NCBI RefSeq assembly: GCF_003008535.1
Contig: NZ_CP027666.1
Location: 1,302,001-1,366,000, forward strand
Direction: 5' to 3'
Source of the DNA: Ottowia oryzae
GTDB taxonomy: Bacteria > Pseudomonadota > Gammaproteobacteria > Burkholderiales > Burkholderiaceae_C
Length of the DNA stretch: 64,000 nt
The translations under genes and the position numbers were made by a program. This document shows positions 35,130 through 44,229 of this stretch, in pieces. Each line of letters begins with the position of its first letter. Within the stretch, counting starts at the first letter, position 1. Below the pieces are notes generated by a model. It searched no databases and was not told where the DNA came from. It saw only the letters and a program-made list of their open reading frames with translations.

Positions 35130-36022
35130 GCGCGCCCGCACCCATCCGTTACCCCTCGCGCACGTCCATCGTGGGGGAAGACACGCAGATCCGCCGCGCG
35201 CTGCCCAACCGCGAACGCCGCATGGTGGGCGCGTGGTGCTTTCTGGACCACCTGGGCCCGGTGCAGTTCGCGCCCGGCAAGGGCATGCACGTGGGGCCAC
35301 ACCCGCACATCGGCTTGCAGACCTTCACCTGGATGATCGAGGGCGAAGTGGTGCACCGCGATTCGCTGGGGTATGAGCAGGTCATCCGCCCCGGCCAGGT
35401 CAACCTGATGACCGCCGGGCGCGGCATTGCCCACACCGAAGACAGCGCGCAGGACGGCGCCGTCATGCACGCCGCGCAGCTGTGGATTGCCCTGCCCGAC
35501 GCCGAGAAGAACCGCGAGCCGGCCTTCCAGAACTACGCCGACCTGCCCACCGCCGATGCCGGCGGCTGGCGCGCCACGGTGCTGGCCGGCAGCGCGCTGG
35601 GCCTGACCGCGCCCACGCAGGTGTACAGCCCGCTGGTCGGCATCGACTTCACCGCCGCGGCGGCGGCCGACACGGTGCTGCCCCTGCAGGCCGATTTTGA
35701 ATACGGCGCCATGGTGCTGCGCGGCCAGGCCGAGCTGGACGGCGAAGCGCTGCCCACGGGCGAGCTGCTGTACTTCCCGCCCGGGCGCACCGAGCTGCGC
35801 CTGCGCTGCAGCGCCGCCGCCCAGGTGCTGCTGCTGGGCGGCCGGCCGTTTGGCGAGCCGATCATGGTGTGGTGGAACTTCGTCGCACGCACGCATGAAG
35901 AGATCCAGCAGGCCGCCGACGACTGGAACGCCGGCCAGCGCTTTGGCACCGTGCGCGAAGGCAGCAACGCCCACCGCCTGACCCCGCCCAGCCTGGACGG
36001 TGTGCACCTGCGGCCTTCGTGA
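35126..36022 (+). CDS. Pirin family protein (YhhW-like)
   Basis: A 298-residue second pirin. The N-terminal cupin carries HVGPHPHIGLQTFTWMIEGEVVHRDS with the metal-binding His residues and HTED later. It is distinct from the first pirin (shorter N terminus, C-terminal WWNFVARTHEEI). ATGA overlap with the GNAT gene. Two pirins within 4 kb suggest functional diversification; the role is unknown. Confidence 0.92.
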   Translation: MSAPAPIRYPSRTSIVGEDTQIRRALPNRERRMVGAWCFLDHLGPVQFAPGKGMHVGPHPHIGLQTFTWMIEGEVVHRDSLGYEQVIRPGQVNLMTAGRGIAHTEDSAQDGAVMHAAQLWIALPDAEKNREPAFQNYADLPTADAGGWRATVLAGSALGLTAPTQVYSPLVGIDFTAAAAADTVLPLQADFEYGAMVLRGQAELDGEALPTGELLYFPPGRTELRLRCSAAAQVLLLGGRPFGEPIMVWWNFVARTHEEIQQAADDWNAGQRFGTVREGSNAHRLTPPSLDGVHLRPS

Positions 36023-36114
36023 ACGTGCGGCGCCGCTGGCGCTTCGGCTGAGCAGGCCGCGCAGCGGCTGTCGGCACCGGGTTGACGCAGTGCCCTTGGC
36101 GCTCAATTCAACGT

Positions 36115-36172
36115 GAAAAAGGCTGCCAGCGCAGGCTGCACCAGCGCTGGCAGCTATGTTTATAGTAGTAAA
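36115..36172. repeat. Dispersed palindromic repeat, copy 10
   Basis: Perfect 11-base arms GCTGCCAGCGC (36122-36132) and GCGCTGGCAGC (36144-36154) around AGGCTGCACCA, with GTGAAAAAG on the left and TATGTTTATAGTAG on the right. It is one of the best-preserved copies and lies before the FMN reductase promoter region. Confidence 0.85.
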
Positions 36173-36246
36173 CGTCCGTTGGCGGCGCGCTTCTAAAATG
36201 CCCGCTTGGGCCGTTCGCCCACCCGTTTTTTTCGCTTCCGCACCGC

Positions 36247-36801
36247 ATGACCCGCATCCTTGCACTGTCTGGCAGCCTGCGCGCAGGTTCCTTCAACACC
36301 GCCCTGGCGCGCACCGCGCAGCAAGTCGCCCCTGAAGGCGTGCAGATCGAGGTGGCCACACTGCACGGCGTGCCGCTGTACGACGGTGATGTGGAGCAGC
36401 AGGGTGGCATTCCCGCCGCCGTGCAGGCGCTCAAAAGCCAGATCATCGCCGCCGACGGCCTGCTGCTGGTCACGCCTGAATACAACAACGGCGTGCCCGG
36501 CGTGTTCAAGAACGGTATCGACTGGCTGTCGCGCGCCGACATGAAGTCCGTCTTCGGCGGCAAGCCCACGGGGCTGATGGGCGCGTCGATGAGCGGCTTT
36601 GGCACCGTCTCGTCGCAGCACGCGTGGCTGCCCACGCTCAAGCTGCTGGGCACGCGCGTGTTCAGCGGGCGCTCGCTCATGGTCTCGCGCGCGCAAAACC
36701 TGTTCACCGAAGGCCAGCTGAAGGACGACGCCACGCGCCAGATGCTGGCCGCCTACCTGGCCGACTTCGCCGCCTTCGTTGCCAGCCAGCCACGGGCTTG
36801 A
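36247..36801 (+). CDS. NADPH-dependent FMN reductase
   Basis: A 184-residue flavodoxin-like reductase. LALSGSLRAGSFNTALA is the FMN phosphate-binding loop, and LLLVTPEYNNGVPGVFKNGIDWLSR is the family signature (PEYN, ChrR/YieF/SsuE-type). It reduces FMN, quinones or metal oxyanions by NAD(P)H. It overlaps the next gene by 4 bases. TAAAAT at about 36194 could be a -10 element. Confidence 0.92.
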   Translation: MTRILALSGSLRAGSFNTALARTAQQVAPEGVQIEVATLHGVPLYDGDVEQQGGIPAAVQALKSQIIAADGLLLVTPEYNNGVPGVFKNGIDWLSRADMKSVFGGKPTGLMGASMSGFGTVSSQHAWLPTLKLLGTRVFSGRSLMVSRAQNLFTEGQLKDDATRQMLAAYLADFAAFVASQPRA

Positions 36802-37568
36802 GCGACGCCGCCACCCACCCTACCGCCGCGCCGCCCGATTGGGCGCGGCCCTGGTTCGCGCCCTGGGCGCGTCACGGCCAGGGCGCGTGGCAGGCATGGC
36901 ACTCAAGCGGTGACGTACACGCCGCGCTGAACGCCAGCGGCCGCGCGCCCGTGCGCTTCGTGCCGCCCGATGCGCTACGGCCCGGCGTGGCGTACGAGCG
37001 CTTCATTGCCGACAGCGCCTGCGTGCCCACGCGCGCCGGTTGGCACGACTTCTTCAACGCGCTGGTCTGGCAGGGTTTTCCGCAAACCAAGCGCCACCTG
37101 AACCGGCTGCAGGCGGCCGAAATCGCCCGCGACGGCGTGGGTGCCCGGCGCGGCCCGGTGCGCGACGCCATCACCGTGTTCGACGAGAACGGCGCCCTGC
37201 TGCACGCGCCCGACGCGCTGTGGCAAGCCCTGGCGCAGCGCCGCTGGGCCGAGCTGTTCGGCCCCCTGCGTCCGCTGTGGCGGCAGGCGTCGTTCATGCT
37301 CTTTGGCCACGCCGCGCTGGAAAAGCTGCTCACGCCCTACAAATCCATCACCGTGCACGTGCTGCGCGTGGCCCAGCCGTTCGATGCATTGGGCGACCTG
37401 AGCGCGCTGGATGCGGCGCTGGCTGGGCAACTGAACGCCGACACGCTGGCCACCAAACCCTTCGTGCCCCTGCCCGTGCTCGGCGTGCCGGACTGGTGGT
37501 CTGCGAATGAGGACGTGGCGTTCTATGCGGACGCGGATGTGTTCAGGCCGTTGCGGCGAACTGTCTGA
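36798..37568 (+). CDS. DUF3025 family protein
   Basis: A 256-residue cytoplasmic protein of unknown function. WHDFFNALVWQGFPQTKRHLNRLQ and DAITVFDENGALL are the DUF3025 hallmarks. The start is TTG 36798, overlapping the stop of the flavin reductase (TTGA), which favours coupled translation; no upstream ATG or GTG would avoid a long overlap. Role unknown. Confidence 0.85.
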   Translation: MSDAATHPTAAPPDWARPWFAPWARHGQGAWQAWHSSGDVHAALNASGRAPVRFVPPDALRPGVAYERFIADSACVPTRAGWHDFFNALVWQGFPQTKRHLNRLQAAEIARDGVGARRGPVRDAITVFDENGALLHAPDALWQALAQRRWAELFGPLRPLWRQASFMLFGHAALEKLLTPYKSITVHVLRVAQPFDALGDLSALDAALAGQLNADTLATKPFVPLPVLGVPDWWSANEDVAFYADADVFRPLRRTV

Positions 37569-37579
37569 ACGAAATCGCC

Positions 37580-37626
37580 CGCTGGCGCCCGCTCTGACTG
37601 CGCCGGCAGCTATCGGTTTGGTAGTG
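37580..37626. repeat. Dispersed palindromic repeat, copy 11 (degenerate)
   Basis: CGCTGGCGCCCGCTCTGACTG, then CGCCGGCAGCTATCGGTTTGGTAG. Right half is typical; left arm is degenerate. It starts 11 bases after the DUF3025 stop. Confidence 0.55.
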
Positions 37627-37732
37627 ATGCGCCGGCGGCGCGGGCACCCTAACCTTAATTCTTCGACAGCGCAGGCCGTGCAGCGCCGCGCACAGCGCAC
37701 CGTCGCATCGCCCGTGCTTTGAGAGGCAAATC

Positions 37733-37792
37733 GGCTTTTGGCGCTGGTGCAGACTGCGCCAGAAGCTATCAAAATCAAAGCAAGAGGGTGCC
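37733..37792. repeat. Dispersed palindromic repeat, copy 12
   Basis: GGCTTTTGGCGCTGGTGCAG, then ACTGCGCCAGAAGCTATCAAAATCAAAGCAAG: arms TTTTGGCGC/GCGCCAGAA and the conserved AGCTATCAAA tail. Two copies within 220 bases occupy the convergent DUF3025-argE gap. Confidence 0.7.
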
Positions 37793-37833
37793 CAAGGCGG
37801 CACCGTGCGCGGACAGGTGACCCCCGCCGCGCG

Positions 37834-38985
37834 TTACAGCGACGCCGCCACCTGCCGCAAGAACTTCTCGCACTGCGCCAGCTGGTCGATGGCCACAAAT
37901 TCATCCACCTTGTGCGCCTGCTCGATCGAGCCGGGCCCGCACACCACGGTGGGGATGCCCGCGCCCTGGAACAGGCCGGCTTCGGTGCCGTAGGCCACCT
38001 TGCGCACCGATTTGTCAGCGGTCAGTGCGCGCACCAGCTGGGTGATGGCGGCTTGTTCGCTGGCGTCCAGGCCGGGCGCGGCGGCCAGGTTTTCGATTTC
38101 AACGGCGGCGCCGGGAAACTCGCGCTGCATGCGCGGCAGCAGTTCGGTCTGGATGTAGGCGTCGATGCGGCCCTGGATGTCGGCGGGCGACAGCATCGGC
38201 AGGTTGCGGAATTCGTAGGTGAATTCGCACAGCTGCGGGATGGTGTTCATGGCGATGCCGCCGCCGATCAGGTTGGTGGTGATGGTGCTGTAGGGCACGT
38301 CGTAGAACTGGTCGAATGGGCCGTTGGCGCGCCACTGCTCGGCCATCTCGCGGATGGCGCAGATCAGCTGCGCGGCGTGCTCGATGGCGTTGCAGCCCTG
38401 CGGCGTGAGCGACGAATGCGCCGCCTTGCCGTGCACGCGGCAGCGGTAGGCGTTCAGCCCCTTGTGCGCCACCACCGGTTGCATGGAGGTGGGTTCGCCC
38501 ACGATGGCGCCGTCTACCTTGACGCCGCGCTGCTGCAGATCGGCCAGCATCACGGGCGCGCCAATGCAGGCGATTTCTTCGTCGTACGACAGGGCCAGGT
38601 GCAGCGGCTTGGCACGCGGGGTGGCCAGGAATTCGGGCACCAGCGCCACCGCGCAGGCGATGAAGCCCTTCATGTCGCAGCTGCCGCGCGCGTACAGGCG
38701 GCCGTCGCGCTCGGTCAGCGCAAATGGGTCGCTGGTCCAGTTCTGGCCGTCCACGGGCACGGTGTCGGTGTGGCCCGACAGGGCGATGCCGCCTTGCGTG
38801 CCGCCATCTTGCGCGGGCAGGGTGCAGAACAGGTTGGCCTTGGTGCCCTCGGCGTTGCTGGACAGCCAGGGGTCGAGCCCGCGCGCGCGCAGGTCGTCGC
38901 GCACGGTTTCAATCAGGCCCAGGTTGGAGTTGCGGCTGGTGGTGTCGATGGCGGCAAGGCGTGCAAGCCAGTCTTGGGAGGTCAT
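37834..38985 (-). CDS. argE: Acetylornithine deacetylase ArgE
   Basis: A 383-residue M20 metallopeptidase-family deacetylase that converts N-acetylornithine to ornithine in arginine synthesis. Metal and catalytic segments: SGHTDTVPVDGQ, GSCDMKGFIAC, YDEEIACIGA and VGEPT. The dimerisation-domain HGKAAHSS and the C-terminal GTEAGLFQ match ArgE rather than DapE. ATG 38985 is used. It is divergent from the NRAMP-like gene with 120 bases between starts. Confidence 0.93.
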   Translation of the reverse strand: MTSQDWLARLAAIDTTSRNSNLGLIETVRDDLRARGLDPWLSSNAEGTKANLFCTLPAQDGGTQGGIALSGHTDTVPVDGQNWTSDPFALTERDGRLYARGSCDMKGFIACAVALVPEFLATPRAKPLHLALSYDEEIACIGAPVMLADLQQRGVKVDGAIVGEPTSMQPVVAHKGLNAYRCRVHGKAAHSSLTPQGCNAIEHAAQLICAIREMAEQWRANGPFDQFYDVPYSTITTNLIGGGIAMNTIPQLCEFTYEFRNLPMLSPADIQGRIDAYIQTELLPRMQREFPGAAVEIENLAAAPGLDASEQAAITQLVRALTADKSVRKVAYGTEAGLFQGAGIPTVVCGPGSIEQAHKVDEFVAIDQLAQCEKFLRQVAASL

Positions 38986-39105
38986 GGGCAATCCTGTGGC
39001 AAATGAAGGCTAAAGGAAACGGTAAGCCAGCGTGGGCAATCATAGGGCGCCGCCGGACGGCACCGTGCTTCTTTTCCCGTGCGTGCGCTTGAGCGCCATC
39101 CCGTC

Positions 39106-40368
39106 ATGACTATTCCGCGTCCACTCGTTCCAGAGCGCCTGAAGGTTTCGCTGCGCCAGCTCGGCCCAGGGCTGATCACCGGTGCGGCGGACGACGACCC
39201 CAGCGGCATCGCCACCTATTCGCAGGCGGGCGCGCAGTACGGGCTGGGCATGTTGTGGACGGTGGTCGTCACGCTGCCGCTGATGGCGGCTATTCAGCTG
39301 GTGTCGGCGCGCATTGGCTACGTGACCGGCGTGGGCCTGGCGGCCAACATCCGCCAGCATTACCCGCGCTGGCTGTTGCGGGCGTGCGTGGCGCTGCTGC
39401 TGGGGGCCAACATCCTGAACATCGGCGCCGACCTGGCCGCCATGGCCGAGGCGCTGCGCCTGCTGGTGGGCGGCAGCGCGCACGTGTACGCCGTGACGTT
39501 CGGGCTGCTCAGCCTGGTGCTGCAGGTGTTCTTGCCGTATGAGCGCTATGTGCGCTGGCTCAAGTGGCTCACGTTGACGCTGTTTGCGTACGTGGCGGTG
39601 GTGCTGTCGGTGCGCATCGACTGGCTGGCCGTGGCGCAGGCGGTGGTGTGGCCCAAGCTGCCCAGCGGCAAAGAGGTGTTCATCACTTTGGTGGCGGTGC
39701 TGGGCACCACCATCAGCCCGTACCTGTTCTTTTGGCAAGCCGCGCAAGAGGTGGAGGACAAGCGCTTTCGCCCCCACACGGCGGACGAGGTGCAGGGCGA
39801 GCTGCGCCGCATCCGCAACGACACCCTGGTCGGCATGGCGTTTTCCAACGGCATTGCGTTCTGCATCATGCTGAGCACGGCTGTCACGCTTTTCACGGCG
39901 GGCGTGCACGACATCCAGACGTCGGCTCAGGCCGCCGAGGCGCTGCGCCCGGTGGCGGGCGACTTTGCCTACCTGCTGTTCAGCTTGGGCATCATCGGCA
40001 CCGGCATGCTGGCGGTGCCGGTGCTGGCCGGATCGGCCGCCTACGCGGTCGCCGACGCCGCCGGCTGGCACGGCAGCCTGGGGCTGAACCTGCGGCGCGG
40101 CGAAGGCCGGGGCTTTTACGGCGTGATCGTCGCCGCCACCGTGGTGGGCGTGGTGCTGTGCTTTACGCCGACCGACCCGGTGAAAGAGCTGTTCTGGTCG
40201 GCCGTCATCAACGGCGTGGTGGCCGTGCCGATCATGGCGGTGCTGATGAGCATGGCGACCAACCCCAAGGTGATGGGCCCGCACGTCATCGGGCGGCGCG
40301 TGCGCTGGCTGGGTTGGGCCGCCACGGCGCTGATGGGCGTCACCGTGCTGGGGATGTTTGTGCCCTGA
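39106..40368 (+). CDS. NRAMP-superfamily divalent cation transporter homologue
   Basis: A 420-residue, about 11-helix transporter. LGPGLITGAADDDPSGIATYSQAGAQYG is the helix-1 signature of a distinct NRAMP branch, in which the canonical metal-binding DPGN is replaced by DDPSG. Helix 6 reads GTTISPYLFFWQAAQEVE, lacking the usual MPH motif. The transported ion may therefore not be manganese or iron. ATG 39106 is used; GTG 39079 is in frame. Confidence 0.87.
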   Translation: MTIPRPLVPERLKVSLRQLGPGLITGAADDDPSGIATYSQAGAQYGLGMLWTVVVTLPLMAAIQLVSARIGYVTGVGLAANIRQHYPRWLLRACVALLLGANILNIGADLAAMAEALRLLVGGSAHVYAVTFGLLSLVLQVFLPYERYVRWLKWLTLTLFAYVAVVLSVRIDWLAVAQAVVWPKLPSGKEVFITLVAVLGTTISPYLFFWQAAQEVEDKRFRPHTADEVQGELRRIRNDTLVGMAFSNGIAFCIMLSTAVTLFTAGVHDIQTSAQAAEALRPVAGDFAYLLFSLGIIGTGMLAVPVLAGSAAYAVADAAGWHGSLGLNLRRGEGRGFYGVIVAATVVGVVLCFTPTDPVKELFWSAVINGVVAVPIMAVLMSMATNPKVMGPHVIGRRVRWLGWAATALMGVTVLGMFVP

Positions 40369-40561
40369 AGCGGGCGCATCCGTGATAACTTCACCGCGCG
40401 CGGGAACCCGACAAGCCGGCGCGGGTCGAAGCGGCTCGCGCCCCAGCCTGTCGCTTCACACAGGGCGCGGCGCGGCTTGAAGATGCCTGCGCCAGCCCGC
40501 ATGTGACAGCGCTGACATTCTGTGCCGGGCAGGCACGGCCCTCCCTCTTCGAAGGAAAACG

Positions 40562-41434
40562 ATGAAACGCATCCTGTTGTTTGTGCTTACCAACATTGCC
40601 GTGATGGTGGTGGTGGGCATCATCACCAGCCTGTTCGGCCTGGGACGCTACACCGGCACCAACACCGGTCAGCTGATGATCTTCTCGCTGGTGGTGGGCT
40701 TCACGGGCTCGATCATCTCTTTGCTGATGAGCAAGACCATGGCCAAGATGTCCATGGGCGTCAAGATCATCGACCAGCCCGCCAACGCCGATGAGGCCTG
40801 GATCGTCGACACCGTGCGCAAATTCGCTGACAAAGCGGGCATCGGCATGCCCGAGGTGGGCATCTACGAGGGCGAACCCAACGCCTTTGCCACGGGCGCA
40901 TTCAAGAATTCGGCCCTGGTGGCTGTGTCTACGGGTTTGCTGCGCGGCATGACCCGCGAAGAGGTCGAGGCCGTGATCGGCCATGAAATCTCCCACGTCG
41001 CCAACGGCGACATGGTGACCATGGCGCTGATCCAGGGCGTAATGAACACCTTCGTGGTGTTCGCCAGCCGGGTCATCGGCTCCATCGTGGATGGCGCGCT
41101 GCGCCGCGGCGACAACAGCAGCAGCGGCCCCGGCATCGGTTACTACGTGACCACCATGGTGCTGGATGTGCTGTTCGGCTTCCTGGCGGGCATGGTCGTG
41201 GCCTGGTTCTCGCGCCAGCGCGAATTCCGCGCCGACGCAGGCGCCGCGCAACTGATGGGCCAGCCCAATTCCATGATCAACGCACTGGCCCGCCTGGGTG
41301 GCATGCACGCCGGCCAGGGCCCGATGCCGCAGAACCTGCAGGTCATGGGCATCGTGGGCAGCATCGGTAAGCTGTTCGCCAGCCACCCGCCGATGGAAGA
41401 GCGCATCGCCGCCTTGCGGGCGCGCCAGGGCTGA
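40562..41434 (+). CDS. htpX: Protease HtpX
   Basis: A 290-residue M48 inner-membrane zinc protease of membrane-protein quality control. HEISH (residues 141-145) provides two zinc ligands and the catalytic Glu; Glu221 in [10 protein letters not shown] is the third ligand. Hydrophobic segments flank both ends of the first 55 residues and follow the active site. Length is normal. A good terminator follows. Confidence 0.96.
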   Translation: MKRILLFVLTNIAVMVVVGIITSLFGLGRYTGTNTGQLMIFSLVVGFTGSIISLLMSKTMAKMSMGVKIIDQPANADEAWIVDTVRKFADKAGIGMPEVGIYEGEPNAFATGAFKNSALVAVSTGLLRGMTREEVEAVIGHEISHVANGDMVTMALIQGVMNTFVVFASRVIGSIVDGALRRGDNSSSGPGIGYYVTTMVLDVLFGFLAGMVVAWFSRQREFRADAGAAQLMGQPNSMINALARLGGMHAGQGPMPQNLQVMGIVGSIGKLFASHPPMEERIAALRARQG

Positions 41435-41455
41435 CGCGTTACACGCTCTCTCCCC

Positions 41456-41491
41456 AACCGCTGCCGGGCGAGCCCTGCAGCGGTTTTTTTT
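41456..41491 (+). terminator. Rho-independent terminator after htpX
   Basis: AACCGCTGC (41456-41464) and GCAGCGGTT (41477-41485) form a 9-base stem with a 12-base loop, followed by a T-run. Confidence 0.8.
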
Positions 41492-41804
41492 GGGAGGGTT
41501 GTGACATAGACGCTCCCGCTTCGACTCTTCAGCCCGTGCGTCGACAAGATACCCAGGATAATTGAGCGGGTATCGCCAACGGCGCCGCAATACGGTCGGG
41601 GCCTGTGGTCGCCGCGCTGCGCTTCGTGCTCGCAATGCCCTGTGCTGAACGGTGGCTACCTGCCCTTGCCAGTCTTTTGGGCGGCTGGGTAGTGATACCC
41701 CTGCCGCGTCACGAACTCAGCCGCGAGGCAGCGGATTTCGGGCGCAACCGAGGGCGAGCGTAACAAGCGTCATTCAGTCTTGAACACATAGGGAGGGTCA
41801 AATC
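41492..41804. other. Gene-free stretch upstream of the CTERM-like surface protein
   Basis: No gene is recognised. On the reverse strand a short stop-bounded frame (about 41668-41775) ends in LAAEFVTRQGYHYPAAQK, which looks protein-like but has no start and no family I know; it may be a fragment of a lost gene. GGGAGG about 9 bases before 41805 is the ribosome binding site of the next gene. Confidence 0.3.
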
Positions 41805-43100
41805 GTGAAAACAAGTTTTCTCGCCAAGCTGGGGCTTTGCGGGGCTGCGGCCGTGCTCAGCATTGCCGCGCACGCCCAAAGCAAGGTGGTGTTTCTGTCC
41901 ACGGCCGACGACGTCAGTCCACCCGTTGGCGGCGCGGGGGACACGTTGGTGCAGGAGGCCAGAAGCGCATTCCAGGCGGCCGTGCCACCAGGCTCAATCT
42001 GGGTGGATCGGACGAACAAACTTTCTCAGTCCGGTGCGGAGAACTCCGTGGCAGCGGATCTCGCAGATGCCAATCTGCTCGTGCTGGAAACCGTCTATGC
42101 CCCAGCGGCGGCTGATCGAATGGCAGAAGTCGAGGCGGCTATCCTGTCCAACCCGAAGCTTGTGGTGTTGGCCTTCGTAGATGGATGCTGCTCGGTAGCC
42201 AACAACTTGGCGCCGTTTGTCAACATCATCAATCAAATCAAGCCCTGGCCGGCTACCGTAGGCTTGGCGGCGGGAACCAACCCCGTCACGGCTCCACTCA
42301 GCGCAAGTTCGCTCTACCGCCAGACTTTCGTCGGCTTGCCCAACATGCAAGGCGGTGCGTACGAGGGGTTGACCAACGTACCGGTTGACTATTCGCTATA
42401 CCTTGATCCGGTGAACGCTGGCCTCACGCCGCCTGGTGCCTACGGCATGTTCGTGCCCCAAGCTGCGTCCAACGGTGGTGCTGGTGCCTGCGTGTTTCTG
42501 ACGGCAGATGCTTCGCCTTTTGGCTTTCCGGCGCAGGTGCCTGCACTTGCCAGCGCCTTTGTGAGCGCCGCGTTAGACCCCAACGGCGCGTGCAAATTGC
42601 CGGCGGCTGGCGCCCCGGATTGGCGTGCCGACATCACCGGCCCCGCCACACTGACGCCCGGCACCCCCGATGGCTACAACTTGACCGTGTCGAACCAGGG
42701 CGTTGGGCTTGGCGTCGCCACGACCGTCGTCGTGACCATGCCGGCTGGCGTGACGGTGGTTCCAGGTTCGCTTCCTGCCGCTTGCACCCCGGCGGCGGGC
42801 AACGCCAGCTTTACCTGCAACGTGGCTCAGCTGGCTGCCGCGAATCCGACCGCCTTGCCGCCCGTGGCGGGGGGCAGCATCGCCTTCCCATTCCAAGCGG
42901 TCGCAACTGCCGGCAGCCCAGGCGGCAATATCCAAGCTGTGGTCACCACGCAGCCAGCGGAGATCAATACGGCCAACAACACCGCGACACTTGCCGTCGC
43001 GGTAGGGGCTGTGCCTGCCGTGCCCGCCGTGGGTACCTGGGGTCTGTTGCTGCTGAGCGCCATGCTGGCCGGTGTGGCGGCTCGCCGCCGTGCAGGTTGA
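41805..43100 (+). CDS. Secreted protein with C-terminal IPTL-CTERM-like sorting tail
   Basis: A 431-residue exported protein of unknown function. The signal peptide ends AAHAQS. The first ~240 residues carry VVFLSTADDVSPPVGG and several Cys (VDGCCSVANN). A DUF11/CARDB-like beta domain (about residues 265-400) follows, with YNLTVSNQG and INTANNTATLAV. The end VPAVGTWGLLLLS, a hydrophobic helix and ARRRAG make a tripartite PxxxxWG-helix-Arg tail resembling IPTL-CTERM signals processed by exosortase H in related bacteria. No exosortase gene is in the window. Confidence 0.72.
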   Translation: MKTSFLAKLGLCGAAAVLSIAAHAQSKVVFLSTADDVSPPVGGAGDTLVQEARSAFQAAVPPGSIWVDRTNKLSQSGAENSVAADLADANLLVLETVYAPAAADRMAEVEAAILSNPKLVVLAFVDGCCSVANNLAPFVNIINQIKPWPATVGLAAGTNPVTAPLSASSLYRQTFVGLPNMQGGAYEGLTNVPVDYSLYLDPVNAGLTPPGAYGMFVPQAASNGGAGACVFLTADASPFGFPAQVPALASAFVSAALDPNGACKLPAAGAPDWRADITGPATLTPGTPDGYNLTVSNQGVGLGVATTVVVTMPAGVTVVPGSLPAACTPAAGNASFTCNVAQLAAANPTALPPVAGGSIAFPFQAVATAGSPGGNIQAVVTTQPAEINTANNTATLAVAVGAVPAVPAVGTWGLLLLSAMLAGVAARRRAG

Positions 43101-43219
43101 GCCGAGTGGGTTCGATGCGCAGGATGACGCCCGGCTCACCGCGCCTTGCCTGTGAGGGTGCTCCAAGTTTCGCCCTCCCGCCGGGCCTGCATTGCTGCGG
43201 CTGGCGTTGAGGGCGCGTT

Positions 43220-44143
43220 CTAAGTCCAGTCGTACCCGCGCAGCACCTGCAGCACTGTGTCGCGCACTGCGCCGACCGCGCTGTCTCGCACGGCATCCAC
43301 GCGCCAGGCCAGCTCAACGCCGTAGCGGGGCATTTCAATGGGGCAATCGGCCACGCGCAGGCCGGTTTGCGCCGCGATGGCCAATGCCGCGTGCCGGGGC
43401 AGCGTGACCAGTGCGTCAGTCCCCTGCAGCAAGTAGGGCACGGCGGAGAAGTGCGTGGTGGAGGCGACCACGCGGCGCTTTTGGCCGACGCCGGCCAGCA
43501 CTTCATCCACCACCCCCACCAGGCCGCCTGACGAGACCAGCACATGCTCGCGCCCAATGAATTCGGCCAACGAGAGCTGCCACGTGGGTGAAGGCGCGCT
43601 GCGGGCATCGACCAGGCAGGCGTAGCGGCCCTGCGCCACGGTCTCGCGGCCGAAGGTGCGCGACGAAATGCCGCCCGACACCAGGGCCAGATCCAGTGCG
43701 CGGCCCTGAAGCATGTCGCCCACCACGGCACTGTACGTCTGCCTGAAGATCAGCCGCAGGCCCGGCGCCGCCAACCGGGTAGCCTGGATGATCGCCCGGC
43801 CAAAGGCAATTTCAAAGTCGTCCGACATGCCCAGGGCGATGGCGCGCCCCTCGAACGAGGCGCCGATGTCGGTGCTCAACTGGCAGGTCTGGCGGAACTT
43901 GTCCAGCGCGTCGATCACCAGCGGGCTGAGCTCATGCGCGCGCTGCGTTGCCGTCAGCCCGCGGCCCGTGCGGGTGAAAAGCGGGTCGCCGTACATGGCG
44001 CGAAGGCGGCCCAGCGCCGCGCTGACGGCCGACTGGCCCAGGTTCAGCCGCACCGCCGCGCGGGTGGCGCTGCCTTCCTGGTACAGCGCTTCAAACACGC
44101 GCAGCAGGTTGAGATCGAACGATTCGATATCGACAGCCTTCAT
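43220..44143 (-). CDS. LysR-family transcriptional regulator (NodD/LinR-like)
   Basis: A 307-residue regulator. [54 protein letters not shown] is the NodD-type helix-turn-helix region. The C-terminal effector domain follows. Start ATG 44143 (GTG 44155 is in frame). It is divergent from a nitrilase gene with 86 bases between starts and probably regulates it. Confidence 0.93.
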   Translation of the reverse strand: MKAVDIESFDLNLLRVFEALYQEGSATRAAVRLNLGQSAVSAALGRLRAMYGDPLFTRTGRGLTATQRAHELSPLVIDALDKFRQTCQLSTDIGASFEGRAIALGMSDDFEIAFGRAIIQATRLAAPGLRLIFRQTYSAVVGDMLQGRALDLALVSGGISSRTFGRETVAQGRYACLVDARSAPSPTWQLSLAEFIGREHVLVSSGGLVGVVDEVLAGVGQKRRVVASTTHFSAVPYLLQGTDALVTLPRHAALAIAAQTGLRVADCPIEMPRYGVELAWRVDAVRDSAVGAVRDTVLQVLRGYDWT

Positions 44144-44229
44144 ATCAATTACCACTGATTCGGGATTGTTCGATTTTCAGCGCTGCCGAATACTGGCCGC
44201 TCCAACCCACTCTTACTGTTGAAACGACC
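44144..44229. promoter_or_regulatory. LysR-nitrilase divergent promoter region
   Basis: This 86-base gap must hold both promoters. ATTCGG (44158-44163) and CCGAAT (44186-44191) form a widely spaced inverted repeat that could be part of a LysR-type operator. No clear -35/-10 pair was assigned. Confidence 0.35.
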
